Both the position numbers and the translations under genes were made by a program. This document shows positions 1-10,165 of a stretch of 64,000 bases of DNA, in pieces. The first letter of the stretch is position 1, and each line of letters opens with the position of its first letter. The stretch comes from Campanula takesimana (taxonomy: Eukaryota; Streptophyta; Magnoliopsida; Asterales; Campanulaceae). The stretch spans positions 2,148,623 through 2,212,622 of the forward strand of contig JAOWBW010000027.1 of NCBI GenBank assembly GCA_026119855.1. The letters run 5' to 3'. Under the pieces are notes generated by a model. It had not been told where the DNA came from and did no database searches. It worked only from the letters and a program-made list of their open reading frames with translations.

Positions 1-720
1 TTCTAAACGTTTTCCAAGTTAGGTGATCTGAATGCATCGAAAACTGAGCAAGGTAGGATGCTGCGCAGGAGAGACCTGCGCAGTTGTGTCCTGCGCAGAG
101 TAGTCCTGCGCAGAAACCACAGTCTTGATTTGATCTTCATTCTTTATCGCTCCAAGTCCTATATTCTAAGCCTATACTGTAAAATGGACTAAACTGAGAA
201 TTGAAGTTATAAAACTTCTTACATAGGGTTCTAAAGTCCATAAAATATCAATAGGTGATGGTATCAATCAATTCTAACATAAATAGGAGGGTTAAGTGAT
301 AAGCATACCCAACAGAATCCTAACCGTACGACCAGTCTATTATCAAAATACCAAAAATGATCAAACACACTGATCCTAAAACGGGAAACATTCATAAATT
401 TTAACCATACTATCACAAGACATGGTTCAAACAAAATTACAACCTAACATGTACAAACAGACATGTTGCAAACAAATAAAAATTGTCTTTAAGACAATCA
501 CCAAAATATCTTATTCTTCGTCTTTCTCTTTGTTTTTTGCAGGATCAATTGCATCTTAGAGCTTACATTACCTACATCAATTGTCTCATAAATGGTAGTG
601 GACATCAACTGTTATGGAAATTTCTTGAATTTCTATGTTCACTCAATTCAAAAAATTTGGGGGCAATTGTTTGGGGTGAAAAATCTCACAGCACTATATC
701 TACATCATGGAAATAACGAC
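1..720. other. Intergenic sequence, no gene recognised
   Basis: AT-rich intergenic DNA with no ORF that I recognise. The only structure seen is the 15-bp CTGCGCAG repeat near its left edge. It resembles decayed retroelement noncoding sequence, but no LTR pair or coding domain is present to prove this. Confidence 0.5.
61..120. repeat. Four 15-bp units each starting with CTGCGCAG
   Basis: The perfect palindrome CTGCGCAG occurs at 61, 76, 91 and 106, an exact 15-bp period. The other seven bases of each unit differ except for a final C, so only the palindrome and the spacing are conserved. This is not a simple tandem copy of one 15-mer. Confidence 0.85.
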
Positions 721-843
721 CTGAAGTTACATCTTCCATCTTGACTCTACATGTTGACATCCTGAAGTTACATCTTACATCTTGACTCTACATGTTGACA
801 TCCTGAAGTTATATCTTCCATCTTGACTCAACATGTTGACTTT
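721..843. repeat. Three copies of a 41-bp tandem repeat
   Basis: The unit begins CTGAAGTTAC and ends with TGTTGACAT or similar. It repeats at 721, 762 and 803 with a few substitutions. Shorter degenerate pieces continue to about 890. Confidence 0.8.
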
Positions 844-1542
844 ACATGTTCACTTTACATCCTGACGTGACATCATGAGTTGACGACCAGACGACCTGAT
901 ATCTTGAGTGGCAGTTTTATTGTTCCTACTTTTTAGGGTTGTTATTAATTCACACATGGGATAAATGGAGCACTCAAAGACTAAGTCAAAACGCACATGG
1001 GACTTATCAACACACGATCAAAGAAGCCGTGACACAAACAAAGACTCAGTCAAGGAGATTTCAAATTCAATTACGATGGAATGGGATAACACTCAACAAA
1101 CTCCCCGATAATCTTGGATAAATGGGCTAGTTTGTGGCTCCTTCTTCCAATATAAATAGGCGACAGATCCATTGTAACACACACTTTACACTCACGTCTC
1201 ATACTCTCTTTCTCTCAGTATTTTCCCTTCATTCATTGTACCTCCACAAAAGCTTAATAAAATTCCATCATTTGAGGTTTTATGCCGGCGAACAAGTTGT
1301 TCAAGGGCTTTCCTCGTTAAATCATTTGTTCATACATCTTGAATTTTGAAATCTATATTCCATTTGTACCCTACTTCTTTTTTATTTGTCCAATTGTCGA
1401 AATTGGCCAAAACATTACCAAAAACTGAAATGGTGAAAACCAAAGCGCAAATATGTGTTGATGTAGGTAACCAAATTGCAATTGACCTTTAAAATAATGC
1501 GAGACAAATTAAACTTAAAATACACTAAAAATATTTTGAACT
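844..1542 (+). other. LTR-like promoter region, family unknown
   Basis: This stretch has a TATA box (TATAAATA at 1151-1158), then a pyrimidine-rich leader and an AATAAAA-type signal near 1257. That order is typical of the U3-R-U5 part of a plant LTR. No second copy, primer-binding site or coding region lies nearby, so it may instead be a decayed promoter. The short ORFs here match nothing I know. Confidence 0.3.
1151..1158 (+). promoter_or_regulatory. TATA box, TATAAATA
   Basis: A canonical plant TATA box followed about 30-60 bp downstream by a CT-rich leader. It is probably part of an LTR remnant rather than of a host gene. Confidence 0.4.
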
Positions 1543-4500
1543 CTAAATAAATCTCCTTATCGAACGCAACTGACTAACAGCTTCAACTATGTTCATTCGC
1601 TCTTGTGGCGACTCCATAGAACACGCCACTCCAATTCTAATCACAGAAATCAAGCACTCTTCCTCCTCAATTCCTGCGTGGGATGGGTCCCACGTAATCT
1701 CACCTTTTTCATCATTTCCAAGAAAAAATGGTTCCACAATTTCCATCACTCGATCAGGCAAGGCCTTTTGAGCGTAGTTATGAAGGTTGTCGCCTTCTTG
1801 AAACATAGAGTCTGTAGGCATCTTTCCCGTGATCATCTCCAACAACAAGATTCCATAACTGTATACGTCACCACTTGTTGACGCCTCATTTCCTAAGCCG
1901 TACTCTGAAGCATAAAATAAACATAGGAATCAAAATTACCGACCCTAAAAGAATGGTATGGTAAGTACCAAACTGTGTTGAGTACTTGAAAAATAAGTAA
2001 CTGTAGGTAAGAAATGGCTACTTTAAACATAGAAGGCTGGCTTAATCTTAGCAGGTATATAATGGGCAATGATATATTTATTCAAAATATGATGCTTATT
2101 TTGGAACATCACGAGAAATAGACAACAAATTCGGGAGTATCATTACCTGGAGCTGCATATCCAAATGTTCCCCTTATTCCAATTGAACTGCTTTGATCTG
2201 CATTTCTGAGTTCTGGAAGGAGAAATCTTGATAGCCCAAAATCACCAACATGAGCCACCATATCTGCATCAAGTAGAATATTGCTTGGCTTCAAGTCACA
2301 ATGCAAAATTTGTGTTTCGCACTCGTTGTGAAGATAATTAAGGGCATTTCCCACATCTATGGCAATGTTTAGCCTTTGAACAAGGCTAAGCCGAGAATTA
2401 CCATTCTGCCCATAGCTTGGATGCAACCATTTCTCTAGACTCCCGTTTGGCATGAACTCGTACACTAAAGCTTTGAAATCATTGCCCTTGTAATCAACAC
2501 TTGAACATGCAGTTATGATCTTCAAAAGATTCCTATGTCGAATGTTTCTCAAGGCTTCACACTCTGCCATGAAACTCTTGGATGCACCTCTACGTTGAAG
2601 GTTTAGTACTTTGACCGCAACAGGAGTCTGCTGACCATCCTCATCAAGAATTCCTTTAAAAATTGATCCAAAACCTCCCACACCAATCAAATTTTCTGAT
2701 GAAAACCCTTCAGTTGCTTTGAGTAGCATCTGGTAAGAAACTTGCGGGATTAAATCCTTTGACCCCGTTTCTTCTACTGATTTTCTTCTACTTTTGTTCC
2801 GACAGAATAAGAGAGAGAACACTAGTAGAAACACACCCAAAACTGAGCAAACTGTCGAGATCACAATCACTAACGCAGTCGATCTCTTATGCCGTCTCTT
2901 TGATTCTTTGGCTGCACATCTAGGTAGTTGAAGTTCAGGTATTCCCCCACAGAGCCTACTATTTCCAACAACTGATATTGAACTTGAATTGGTGAAAACT
3001 GATCCATTCATTGGTACCTCACCCTCAAAATTGTTGAACGACAAATTCAGATTCATCATTGAAAACTGCTCAAAAAATGCTGGGATGGGTCCAGAAAGGT
3101 TGTTTTGAGAAAGATCAAGATTCACCAAACCTCTCAATGAACCAAGCGACAAAGGAATGGAACCCTGAAAGAAGTTTCTCTGCATGTACAAATTTACAAG
3201 GCTAGTGCATCTACCAAGGCTACTTGGAATATCACCGGAAAGGTCATTCCACGCAACACCTAACTCCGCTAAGTTACCGAGATTTCCAATCTCTTCTGGT
3301 AATGATCCAGACAACTGGTTTTGATCCAATCTTAGTGTGACTGATAAAAGTGAGAGTCGAAAGAGTTCTTTTGGTATGCTACCACTAAGGTTATTGGCTA
3401 GAAGAGATAAGACAAATAACCTCTGGCAATTTCCAAGACTTGATGGTATGTTTCCCTCAAGACTATTGTATCCCAAGTCAAGTTCACTCAAAGATGACAA
3501 GTTTCCTATGGAATTGGGGATTTTTCCAGTAAAGCTAACGCGCAACAGTTCTAACCTCTGCAAATTTTGAAGTTTGCCTATGTCACTTGGAATTTCACCC
3601 GACAATTCATTTAGATACATGGATAACCAAGTCAAACCAAAAAGATTAGTTATTCCCATTGGGATATTTCCATGAAGAAAATTCTGCCCAAGCAATAGAG
3701 TTGAGAGTTTGGTTGAGAGATTACCAATAGCATTTGGTAGAACCCCTCTGAATTGGTTGTCATCTAGAGCTAGTATCTCCAAGTTGCTACAATTAGCCAT
3801 GGAAGAAATGAAGTTCATTTCGTCGTGATCGTGACCACCAATTCCAAAATGATTGGAGGATAGAACTACATTCCAAAGATACTTCATCTTACCAAAATCG
3901 ATTGCAATTTTCCCACTAAATCTGTTATTTAAAACAAAGAGGGATGCTAGATTTGAACAGTTGGAAAGTGAGAGCGGAAGAGATCCAGTAAATTGGTTAG
4001 TCGATAAATAAAGGCCTTCAAGATGAGGAAGCATTTCTCCAATGAGTGGTGGAAGAAACCCAACAAGTTGATTTCTAGACAAAGAGAGAACAGTTAAAGA
4101 GATATTATAAATGGAAGGAGGGATTGTACCAGTCAGATTATTGGTATCAAATGAATACGCCCTCCAAAACTATTTCCTCCAGCAGAGATAACCTCTAACG
4201 AGGTGAGATTGGCAAAGGAAGGTGATATACCTCCGGACAAATTGTTTAAATGAATGCTAAGTTCCCTGACCTTGGACAACGTGAAAAACTCGGGAGGAAT
4301 CTTGCCAACTAGCTTATTGTTTGCCAATGCAAGAAACTCGAGGTTGAAGCAACCGGACAAGTTGGCTGGGATTTCCCCTCCAAAGGAATTATTGTTCAGG
4401 TTAAGTCGTTGCAATCTAAATAAACGACCAATTTCAGTAGGGATTTCACCTTCAAGGGCATTGTTGTAGAGGAGTAAGACCTTTAGGAAGCTAAGATTTC

Positions 4501-4813
4501 CGATAGAAGGAGATAAAGTACCCCCAACATCCCAGTATTGAAGATCTAAAACAGTGACTCTTTTATGACGACGACTACACCTAACACCTTCCCATTGGCA
4601 AAAATGGGAAGAAACGTTCCAAGAGTTCAAAAGACCATTTGGATCGTGCAAAAATTTTGACTTAATATCAAGCAATGCGAGATGGTCAGTCTCGTTCTCA
4701 CCAATGGCAACAACAAAAGAGAGATTGCTACTAAAGACTTGCGCCAATATAACAAAAACAAAGAGGAATGAAGCTTTGGTAACAAAAGAGGGAACTTGTA
4801 AAGATGAACTCAT
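1543..4813 (-). pseudogene. LRR receptor-like Ser/Thr kinase (subfamily XII, EFR/Xa21-like), frameshifted
   Basis: Plasma-membrane pattern-recognition-type receptor kinase. Exon 1 runs 4813-2147 and exon 2 runs 1904-1543, with a GT-AG intron at 2146-1905 (phase 1) inside the kinase domain, as is usual in this subfamily. The first reading frame has a signal peptide, an LRR N-cap (ALLDIKSKF, SSHFCQWEGVRC) and LRRs. The second frame has many LRRs, a transmembrane segment (residues about 401-427 of that frame) and a kinase with glycine loop GVGGFGSIFKG, Lys in VAVKVL, HCDLKPSN (non-RD, Cys before Asp) and DFG. The two frames do not join. Near 4145 the text jumps from SFGGR into SFDTNNLTGTIPP one base out of frame, and about 13 residues of an LRR are missing. 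This implies a deletion of about 38-40 bp. As it stands, translation ends early within the LRR region. It is probably a recent pseudogene, since the kinase is otherwise uninterrupted. Confidence 0.85.
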
Positions 4814-4870
4814 TGTGTATACAAAACAACTATGCCCACCACTCTTTGATGTAAGAGAGCAGGCCTTGCA

Positions 4871-4880
4871 CGTTTATAGT
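4871..4880 (-). promoter_or_regulatory. TATA box of the receptor-kinase gene
   Basis: On the minus strand this reads ACTATAAACG, about 60 bp upstream of the ATG at 4813. The position and sequence fit a core promoter with a short leader. Confidence 0.4.
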
Positions 4881-5012
4881 GGGATTCAAGAGCTCTATTA
4901 AGTTCCTATTTCTTGCGTCATAAACATTTATAAAAAAGAAAATTATCATTGCAATTTTTCGAAATACAAACAAGTAAGAAAGTGGGCAAAGTAGAAAATA
5001 GCAATTGTTATA

Positions 5013-5262
5013 CTCCCTTTGTCCCGGAAAGTTAGTCCCTCTTTTTTCGTTGTTATTACGTATGAACTTTGAGCAATGATTTAGGCTAATTTTAATTATC
5101 GCAATGAAAATTTACAACTTGTTATTGATACACCATTACAAATACTATCAAACCAATTTTTAGATTCTCATTAAGGTAAGTGAAAGTAGCCTAAATTATT
5201 GCTCAAAGTTGATTTGTAATAATCACGAAAAAAGAGGGACTAACTTTCCGGGATCGAGGGAG
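5013..5262. mobile_element. Stowaway MITE
   Basis: A 250-bp element with long inverted ends. The left end begins CTCCCTTTGTCCCGGAAAG and the right end is its complement, ending GGGATCGAGGGAG. TA duplications lie at 5011-5012 and 5263-5264. It sits about 200 bp upstream of the receptor-kinase start codon. The internal arms also pair (GCTCAAAGTT against AACTTTGAGC). Confidence 0.9.
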
Positions 5263-5407
5263 TATTTTTTTTTTTTTTTTGGACAAAGGGAGTATTAAAT
5301 ACGGCTCCCGGAGTCCTTGACTTAGTTACATTGCCTTGGGTTGACATTGTCTTCAAATCTCCTAGGCTGCATTTGTGAGGCCAGAAATTTTTCCAAGGAG
5401 ACACAAT

Positions 5408-5856
5408 TAGGGCCGTAAACAAGCCGAGCCGAGTTGAGCTTTGGGGTGTCGAGCTCGAGCTCGTTTAAAACTTATCGAGCTCGAGCTCACTTGCTTGTTC
5501 GAGCTCGAGTCGAATCGAGCTCGCGAACAACTCGAGTCGATATCGAACTCGAGTTTTAACGAGCCGAGCTCGAGCTTTAGACATTTTTTAAAGAAAAATA
5601 TGATCTTAACTAGCTTATCGAGCCGAATTCGAGCTTATCGAGCCGAGTTCGAGCCGTTTGAAAACAAAAATTCAATTTTAATGAGCTTATCGAGCCGAAC
5701 TCGAGATTTTAACGAGCTAAACGAGCTGAACACGGTCGGCTCGATAACAAAAATGAGCTTGACAATCGGTTCGAGCTCGAGCTACACCTCGAGCTCACTC
5801 GAGCTCGAGCTTTCACGAGCCGAGCTCAAGCCAGCTCGGTTCGTATAACAGCCCTA
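5408..5856. mobile_element. hAT-type MITE rich in GAGCTCGAG
   Basis: A 449-bp element with ends TAGGGCCGTAAAC and (complement) TAGGGCTGTTATACG. It is flanked by a perfect 8-bp duplication GACACAAT (5400-5407 and 5857-5864). The interior is packed with GAGCTCGAG/GAGCCGAG words. The paralogous segment at 10350 carries the unoccupied site with a single GACACAAT, which confirms both ends. The open frame across it is a by-product of the repeats. Confidence 0.93.
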
Positions 5857-6086
5857 GACACAATGCAAGGGAAACCACTAATTTGGATGGAGGGAGTGTT
5901 AAATTCTCCTACTACAGAAGACCTTGACTTGGTTTACCTTGACTTGAGTTGACATGGATTTGGTGTACCCTTTGATGCTTTTGTGAGGCCAGAAAATTTT
6001 CCAAGGGCACGCAAAGAAACCACTTAATAAGTGTGTGGTAGGAAGCAACAGAAAAAAAATGAGCAAATTATGTCAAACTTTTGTTA

Positions 6087-6338
6087 CTCACTCGGTCCCA
6101 AAATAAACGTCGCACTTTTTTGTACGTTGGTACGAAGGAATTTTGAGCAATAATATTAGATTAACTTAATTATCATAATAAAATTATAATTCTTGTTATT
6201 GATGCACCATTATAAATACTATCCATAACAATTTTTAAATTTTCATTAGGATAATTAAATTAACCTAAAATTATTGCTCAAAGTTCCTTCGTACTAACAT
6301 ACAAAAAAGTGTGACATATATTCTGAGACAGAGAGAGT
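6087..6338. mobile_element. Stowaway MITE
   Basis: A 252-bp element with inverted ends (CTCACTCGGTCCCAAAATAA and its partner ending CAGAGAGAG) and TA duplications at 6085-6086 and 6339-6340. The arms carry AATTTTGAGCAATAATATTAG and its complement. The duplicate copy is at 10577-10838. Confidence 0.85.
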
Positions 6339-6524
6339 AGTTCATAGTGTAGCAAACTAAGTTTTGAATTATCACATTTTTATTTTTATTATAATTTTTT
6401 CCTCACCTCTTTTCATTGATGATTTCAAGTGACGATTCATGTTCCGACCACAAATCATTTTGGGACTAAGGCTTTGTTGCTGCTGTTGTATACAATTCCA
6501 AACAATCTAATCAAGTAAAAATTA

Positions 6525-6757
6525 GAGTAATAGTTAACTAATATAGTTAACCATAATAGTAATAGTAATAGTTACTATAATAGTTAACTATTATAGTTAC
6601 CCTTTATAATAACTATTATTATTAGCTAATAGTATTAGCTAATGAAAAGAAAATGACAAGTCACTTATTTATTAGTATATTGTTGATGTGGCTTCTCCAA
6701 ATGCAAGCTTTCTCCATTGTTTGTCCACATGTCAATACCATAGCTCTTTTGGCCAAC

Positions 6758-6812
<55 letters not shown>

Positions 6813-6966
6813 TTTAACTTCCATTTGAATACTTCCTAAAAATATCCTAAACCCTCCCCCTCCTCACTCGCCGATCTCTCTCTCCCTCGTCGGTCTCTCT
6901 CTCTCATTCCATCAAACCCTAAAAATCCCTCTTCAAAATTTCTTCCTTCTCTTCTCATTTTCTTCA
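6525..6966. other. AT-rich spacer and leader before the extra ORF
   Basis: Contains imperfect AT palindromes (TTAGCTAATAGTATTAGCTAA), a (TA)n run at 6762-6810 and a CT-rich leader at about 6855-6920 immediately before the ATG at 6967. The TATA tract plus pyrimidine leader looks like a promoter and 5' UTR for the following ORF. Confidence 0.45.
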
Positions 6967-8819
6967 ATGGATTCTCCATCCAAACACTTTTCTGAGCCTA
7001 TGGAAGTTTCCCCAAGTGGTGGCGAAGCTAGGTTTTTCTCTCCCATGGAGACATCACCGGCGACAACACCGGTGACATCACCGCCTTCTCTAGCGATTGT
7101 GGTGTCCGGTCCTCCTCCAATTCCAATCGCCCAAGCTCCGCCCACCAAGGCTCCTTCCCAACCTGCTGAAGCAATCACCAAGACCACCAAGAAGAAGCGA
7201 AAATCCCCTTCTTCTTCTCAACCTCCGGTAACCCAAGCTCCAAGAAAATGAACTTCCAGTCGGCTTAGGGCAATGTTCAACAAGGCCAACACCAACACTC
7301 CTTCTGATCCAGTCGAAGTCTCGGATGAAGATTCTCAAAGCTTGTTGTCATCTCTACATGCTTCGGATGAAATTACTCTGTGGAAAAAGAAAATCCCGAT
7401 GATGACTTTGATGATTGGGTGGATCAACAAGACAGTGAAACCCTAGCCGCTGCTAAACAAAGGTTGGCCAAAGGAAAAGGTATACAGAGTGCTGACCCAA
7501 GTGTTGCCAGGAAGCGAACAGCACCTTCGGCAACACCTCATCCAGCTCAGACTCGATCAAAATCCCAGGAGGTACACCACTCTTCTCCTCATGTTTCTGA
7601 TTTTAGTGATGAATCTGATTATGAAACAATTCGTGTAGAGGATAATGATGCTTTTCCTTTACCGCACTTCTCTCTAGAATTTTTCAAAGACTCGGGTATG
7701 TCGTTTTGGCTAAAATATAGCAAAACCCCGTTTTGGGAAGAGAAAAATATAGATGAGATTGATTTGAAGAACAATGGTGTGTTCCAATTCCTTGAGGACC
7801 GAAAATTTTTGACTCCAAATACCCAAGCCAAAGCCTATGTTGACAAAATTGTGAGGAATTTTTATGCCAACTTGAGCCCTAATCTGGACAATGATCTTTC
7901 TCCCGAGTTTGGTAAGGTTTTTGTTAGGGGTCGAGTGTATCTCTTTAACCCTGAAATCATTAACAAAGCCTTAGGTATGCCCAATACTTTTGAGGAGAGT
8001 TTTTATTGCAATAAAGATGTGATGGCCAAATTCTTAACTCACAATGAAGTTCGTGAGTGGCCAACCGATCCCAAAATCAAATTTCCCGCTTCTAAGCTTA
8101 CTTCGCTTTTTTCAGTTTTGCACAAACTCTGCTTGTTTAACTGGCTCCCTTCCAAGAGTGATCAAAATCTTACCATGGAACAAGCTAGAGTTTTGTTTAA
8201 GCTAGGGAAAAACAAACCTATTAATTTTGGGAATCTTGTTTTTAAACACCTTGCTACTTGGCCAAAGAGGAAAGAACCATCTTATTTCCCGTATCCCTCC
8301 TTGATCTTTCGAGTACTCACTTTCCAAAAACTCCCCATAGAAGCCTCTGATATTTTCACTTCCGGTCCCGGTTTCTATGTTGTGGATAATCAATTAAAGA
8401 GAGGAAATAGGTACAAAGATCTACCTTGGTCCAAACCGTCCCAAGCCTCAGGTTCCAGTTCCATTCCTTCTCAGAGTACTCCCTCGCAAGCTCAACCTTC
8501 TACCCCAGATTTTACCTTCCCAATTCCTACAGGTACTGCTGGTGCTACCCCAAGTGTTGTCAACACTTCTGATAGCACTTCTGTTTTGATTCCAAAGGCA
8601 GAGGTAATACAGGTTCTTCAAAGGGTTATTGGGAATGTAGGGCATCAAGTGCAGTCCTGGATGAAAATTCATATAGATTTGCAGACTTTTCTTGATCAGC
8701 TTTCTTCACAAACATGGGGAGGAAATGCTGCTGCAAGTGCTGCCCAGGGTGATGCTGCAGGTGCTGGAGGCGATGATACTCAGCAAGGAAATGAAGAGGA
8801 CGAGGACGAGGAGGAGTAA
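6967..8819 (+). pseudogene. Extra (env-position) ORF of the SIRE-type element, broken
   Basis: A protein of roughly 615 codons, read in two pieces. The N-terminal piece (6967-7251) is Pro/Ser-rich and ends at TGA 7249, where CGA would continue the frame. The same frame stays open to about 7377, and the main piece then runs in another frame to 8819. The body (about 7650-8400) resembles the domain named putative plant transposon protein, with motifs such as VFVRGRVYLFNPEIINKALG, followed by a conserved block ending near TFQK. The C-terminus is low-complexity and acidic (EEDEDEEE). Its function is unknown. In SIRE-type elements an ORF at this position is often called env-like, but I see no clear signal peptide or membrane segment. 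One nonsense codon and one frameshift make it nonfunctional as written. Confidence 0.65.
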
Positions 8820-9272
8820 AACAGCGGGTTATGGTTCTGTTTCTTCTGAACACTTTTATTTTGGAAGTTGGGTGGTGATCAAAACAATTTTTATGTTAGT
8901 TGTTTTAAAAATTTGTGGTGGTTGTCATTAAACACTTTTATTTGTTTTTTGTTAAGTGGTTTGTTACACTTTTATGTTAGTTGTTTTAAAAATTTGGTTG
9001 GATGGTTGGTTGAAGTGTGTTACACTTCGTTTTGTTTGGATGTTTTGACCATGAACTATGTTGGTCAAATAGTTTTTAGTACTTTGTTTTTAGTACTCAG
9101 TTTTAGTTAAAACTGTTTTAAAGTCATTGTTTGTTTCGGTTGACTCACCTATTGAGGGGGAGTTAATCTTTGTGAGAAGACCTTATGCTTATTCTGTATT
9201 GTTGGCTAACCATTGTCTTGTAGGTCACATCATTATTTAGTTTGTGAAGAAATATACAACTAAGGGGGAGAT
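8820..9272 (+). other. 3' untranslated region and polypurine tract of the SIRE element
   Basis: T- and G-rich, with internal short repeats (TTTTATGTTAGTTGTTTTAAAAATTTG occurs twice in part, near 8890 and 8970). It ends in the polypurine tract AAGGGGGAGAT at 9262-9272, immediately before the LTR. Confidence 0.7.
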
Positions 9273-10165
9273 TGTAAGTGCAGAACGTGGTGATACCACA
9301 AGTGCTGCCAACACTGTCCCAGTGATACCCGACGGACTGTCTGGGATTATAATTGGATATTTGCTTCATAAATAATTGCTGTACTAATGTCTAATATTAT
9401 TGCAAGTTTTGTGTTTATTGTTGGTCCAATTTCAGGTATATACTATGCTAGAATATTGCAAGGAAGTTAAATAAAAAATTATGGATTTGACCCATTCAAA
9501 GGGCTGAGTTGTTGATCAAGAAGGTACAAGGCGTGGATAGCAAGAAGGTACAAGAGGGCTATGCAAAGACTTGGGCACAAAGAGTTAGTTCCTACATTTT
9601 AGGAAATGTGGAGAATAACCTCCCCAAGTTCGGCCACTCCACTCCACCACATTTTTATCCACTCTCCAAGCCATTATTGGAGTATTCCCCAAGTTGATCA
9701 AGCCTATAAATAGCAAGGAAGGATGTGTTTGAAGATACAACACTTGAAGCAAATACACTCCTCACACAAGAAAGTATATACACTCCTTGGTTCCGATAAA
9801 CCCCGTCCTCCCAAATATTTCCATTCTTGTAATCAAGTATTATGAGTTTGTCTTGGCTAGGATAGGGTCTCGTGTATAGTCTTAGTCGTTCCACAAAGCT
9901 TTCATTGTAATAGCATTAGGGAACTCTCGGCCTTGTAGTCATTTCATATTATTAGTGAAGGTCTCGCCTTTTGAGGCATCCCTCAAGATATATAATTTAT
10001 ATATCTTGAGAAAAATAATTCTTGTGTGATTTTTCCGCTGCAAACTCTTTTCAGAAATTGTTTTCTGTTCGTGTGTGTTAAGTGTTGCCCGAAGTGTTAT
10101 CGTTGTAGTGGCAACACCTTTGATAACACTTCATTTCTGACTTAAGCCATCGACTCACTTTTTCA
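9273..10165 (+). repeat. 3' LTR of the SIRE-type element
   Basis: 893 bp, beginning TGTAAGTGCAG after the polypurine tract and ending TTTTTCA at the exact point where the duplicated host segment starts. It has a TATA box (TATAAATA, 9705-9712). The motif AGTGNTRCC and its complement recur near both ends (9290-9330 and 10080-10130). Confidence 0.75.
9705..9712 (+). promoter_or_regulatory. LTR TATA box
   Basis: TATAAATA in the middle of the LTR, in the expected U3 position. Transcription would start about 30 bp downstream. Confidence 0.5.

Larger units (their letters stand above)
5216..6524. repeat. Left copy of a duplicated host segment
   Basis: Apart from one hAT MITE, this matches 10166-11024 almost base for base in direct orientation. 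It starts inside the right arm of the Stowaway element and ends at AAGTAAAAATTA. It contains a second Stowaway MITE and, near 6440-6495, a tail resembling the 3' end of the RTE LINE at 27.6 kb (TTTTGGGACTAAGGCTTTG followed by TTG/CTG triplets). The right copy starts exactly at the end of an LTR. Confidence 0.9.
6525..10165 (+). mobile_element. 3' half of a SIRE-type Copia retrotransposon
   Basis: The element keeps an extra (env-position) ORF, a 3' untranslated region, a polypurine tract and a full 3' LTR. The 5' LTR, gag and pol are missing. The left boundary is an abrupt junction with the host segment ending at 6524. The right boundary is the LTR end at 10165, followed at once by the second copy of that segment. 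I assign it to the SIRE/Maximus type because a large ORF follows the place where pol should be; this is inference, since no pol remains. Confidence 0.7.

Noticed and set aside
61..120. CRISPR-like array
   Set aside because: 8-bp repeats with 7-bp spacers in plant DNA; too short and in the wrong kind of genome.
5441..5848. 135-aa ORF rich in Glu, Leu, Arg and Ser
   Set aside because: It lies wholly inside the hAT MITE and is produced by the GAGCTCGAG repeats.
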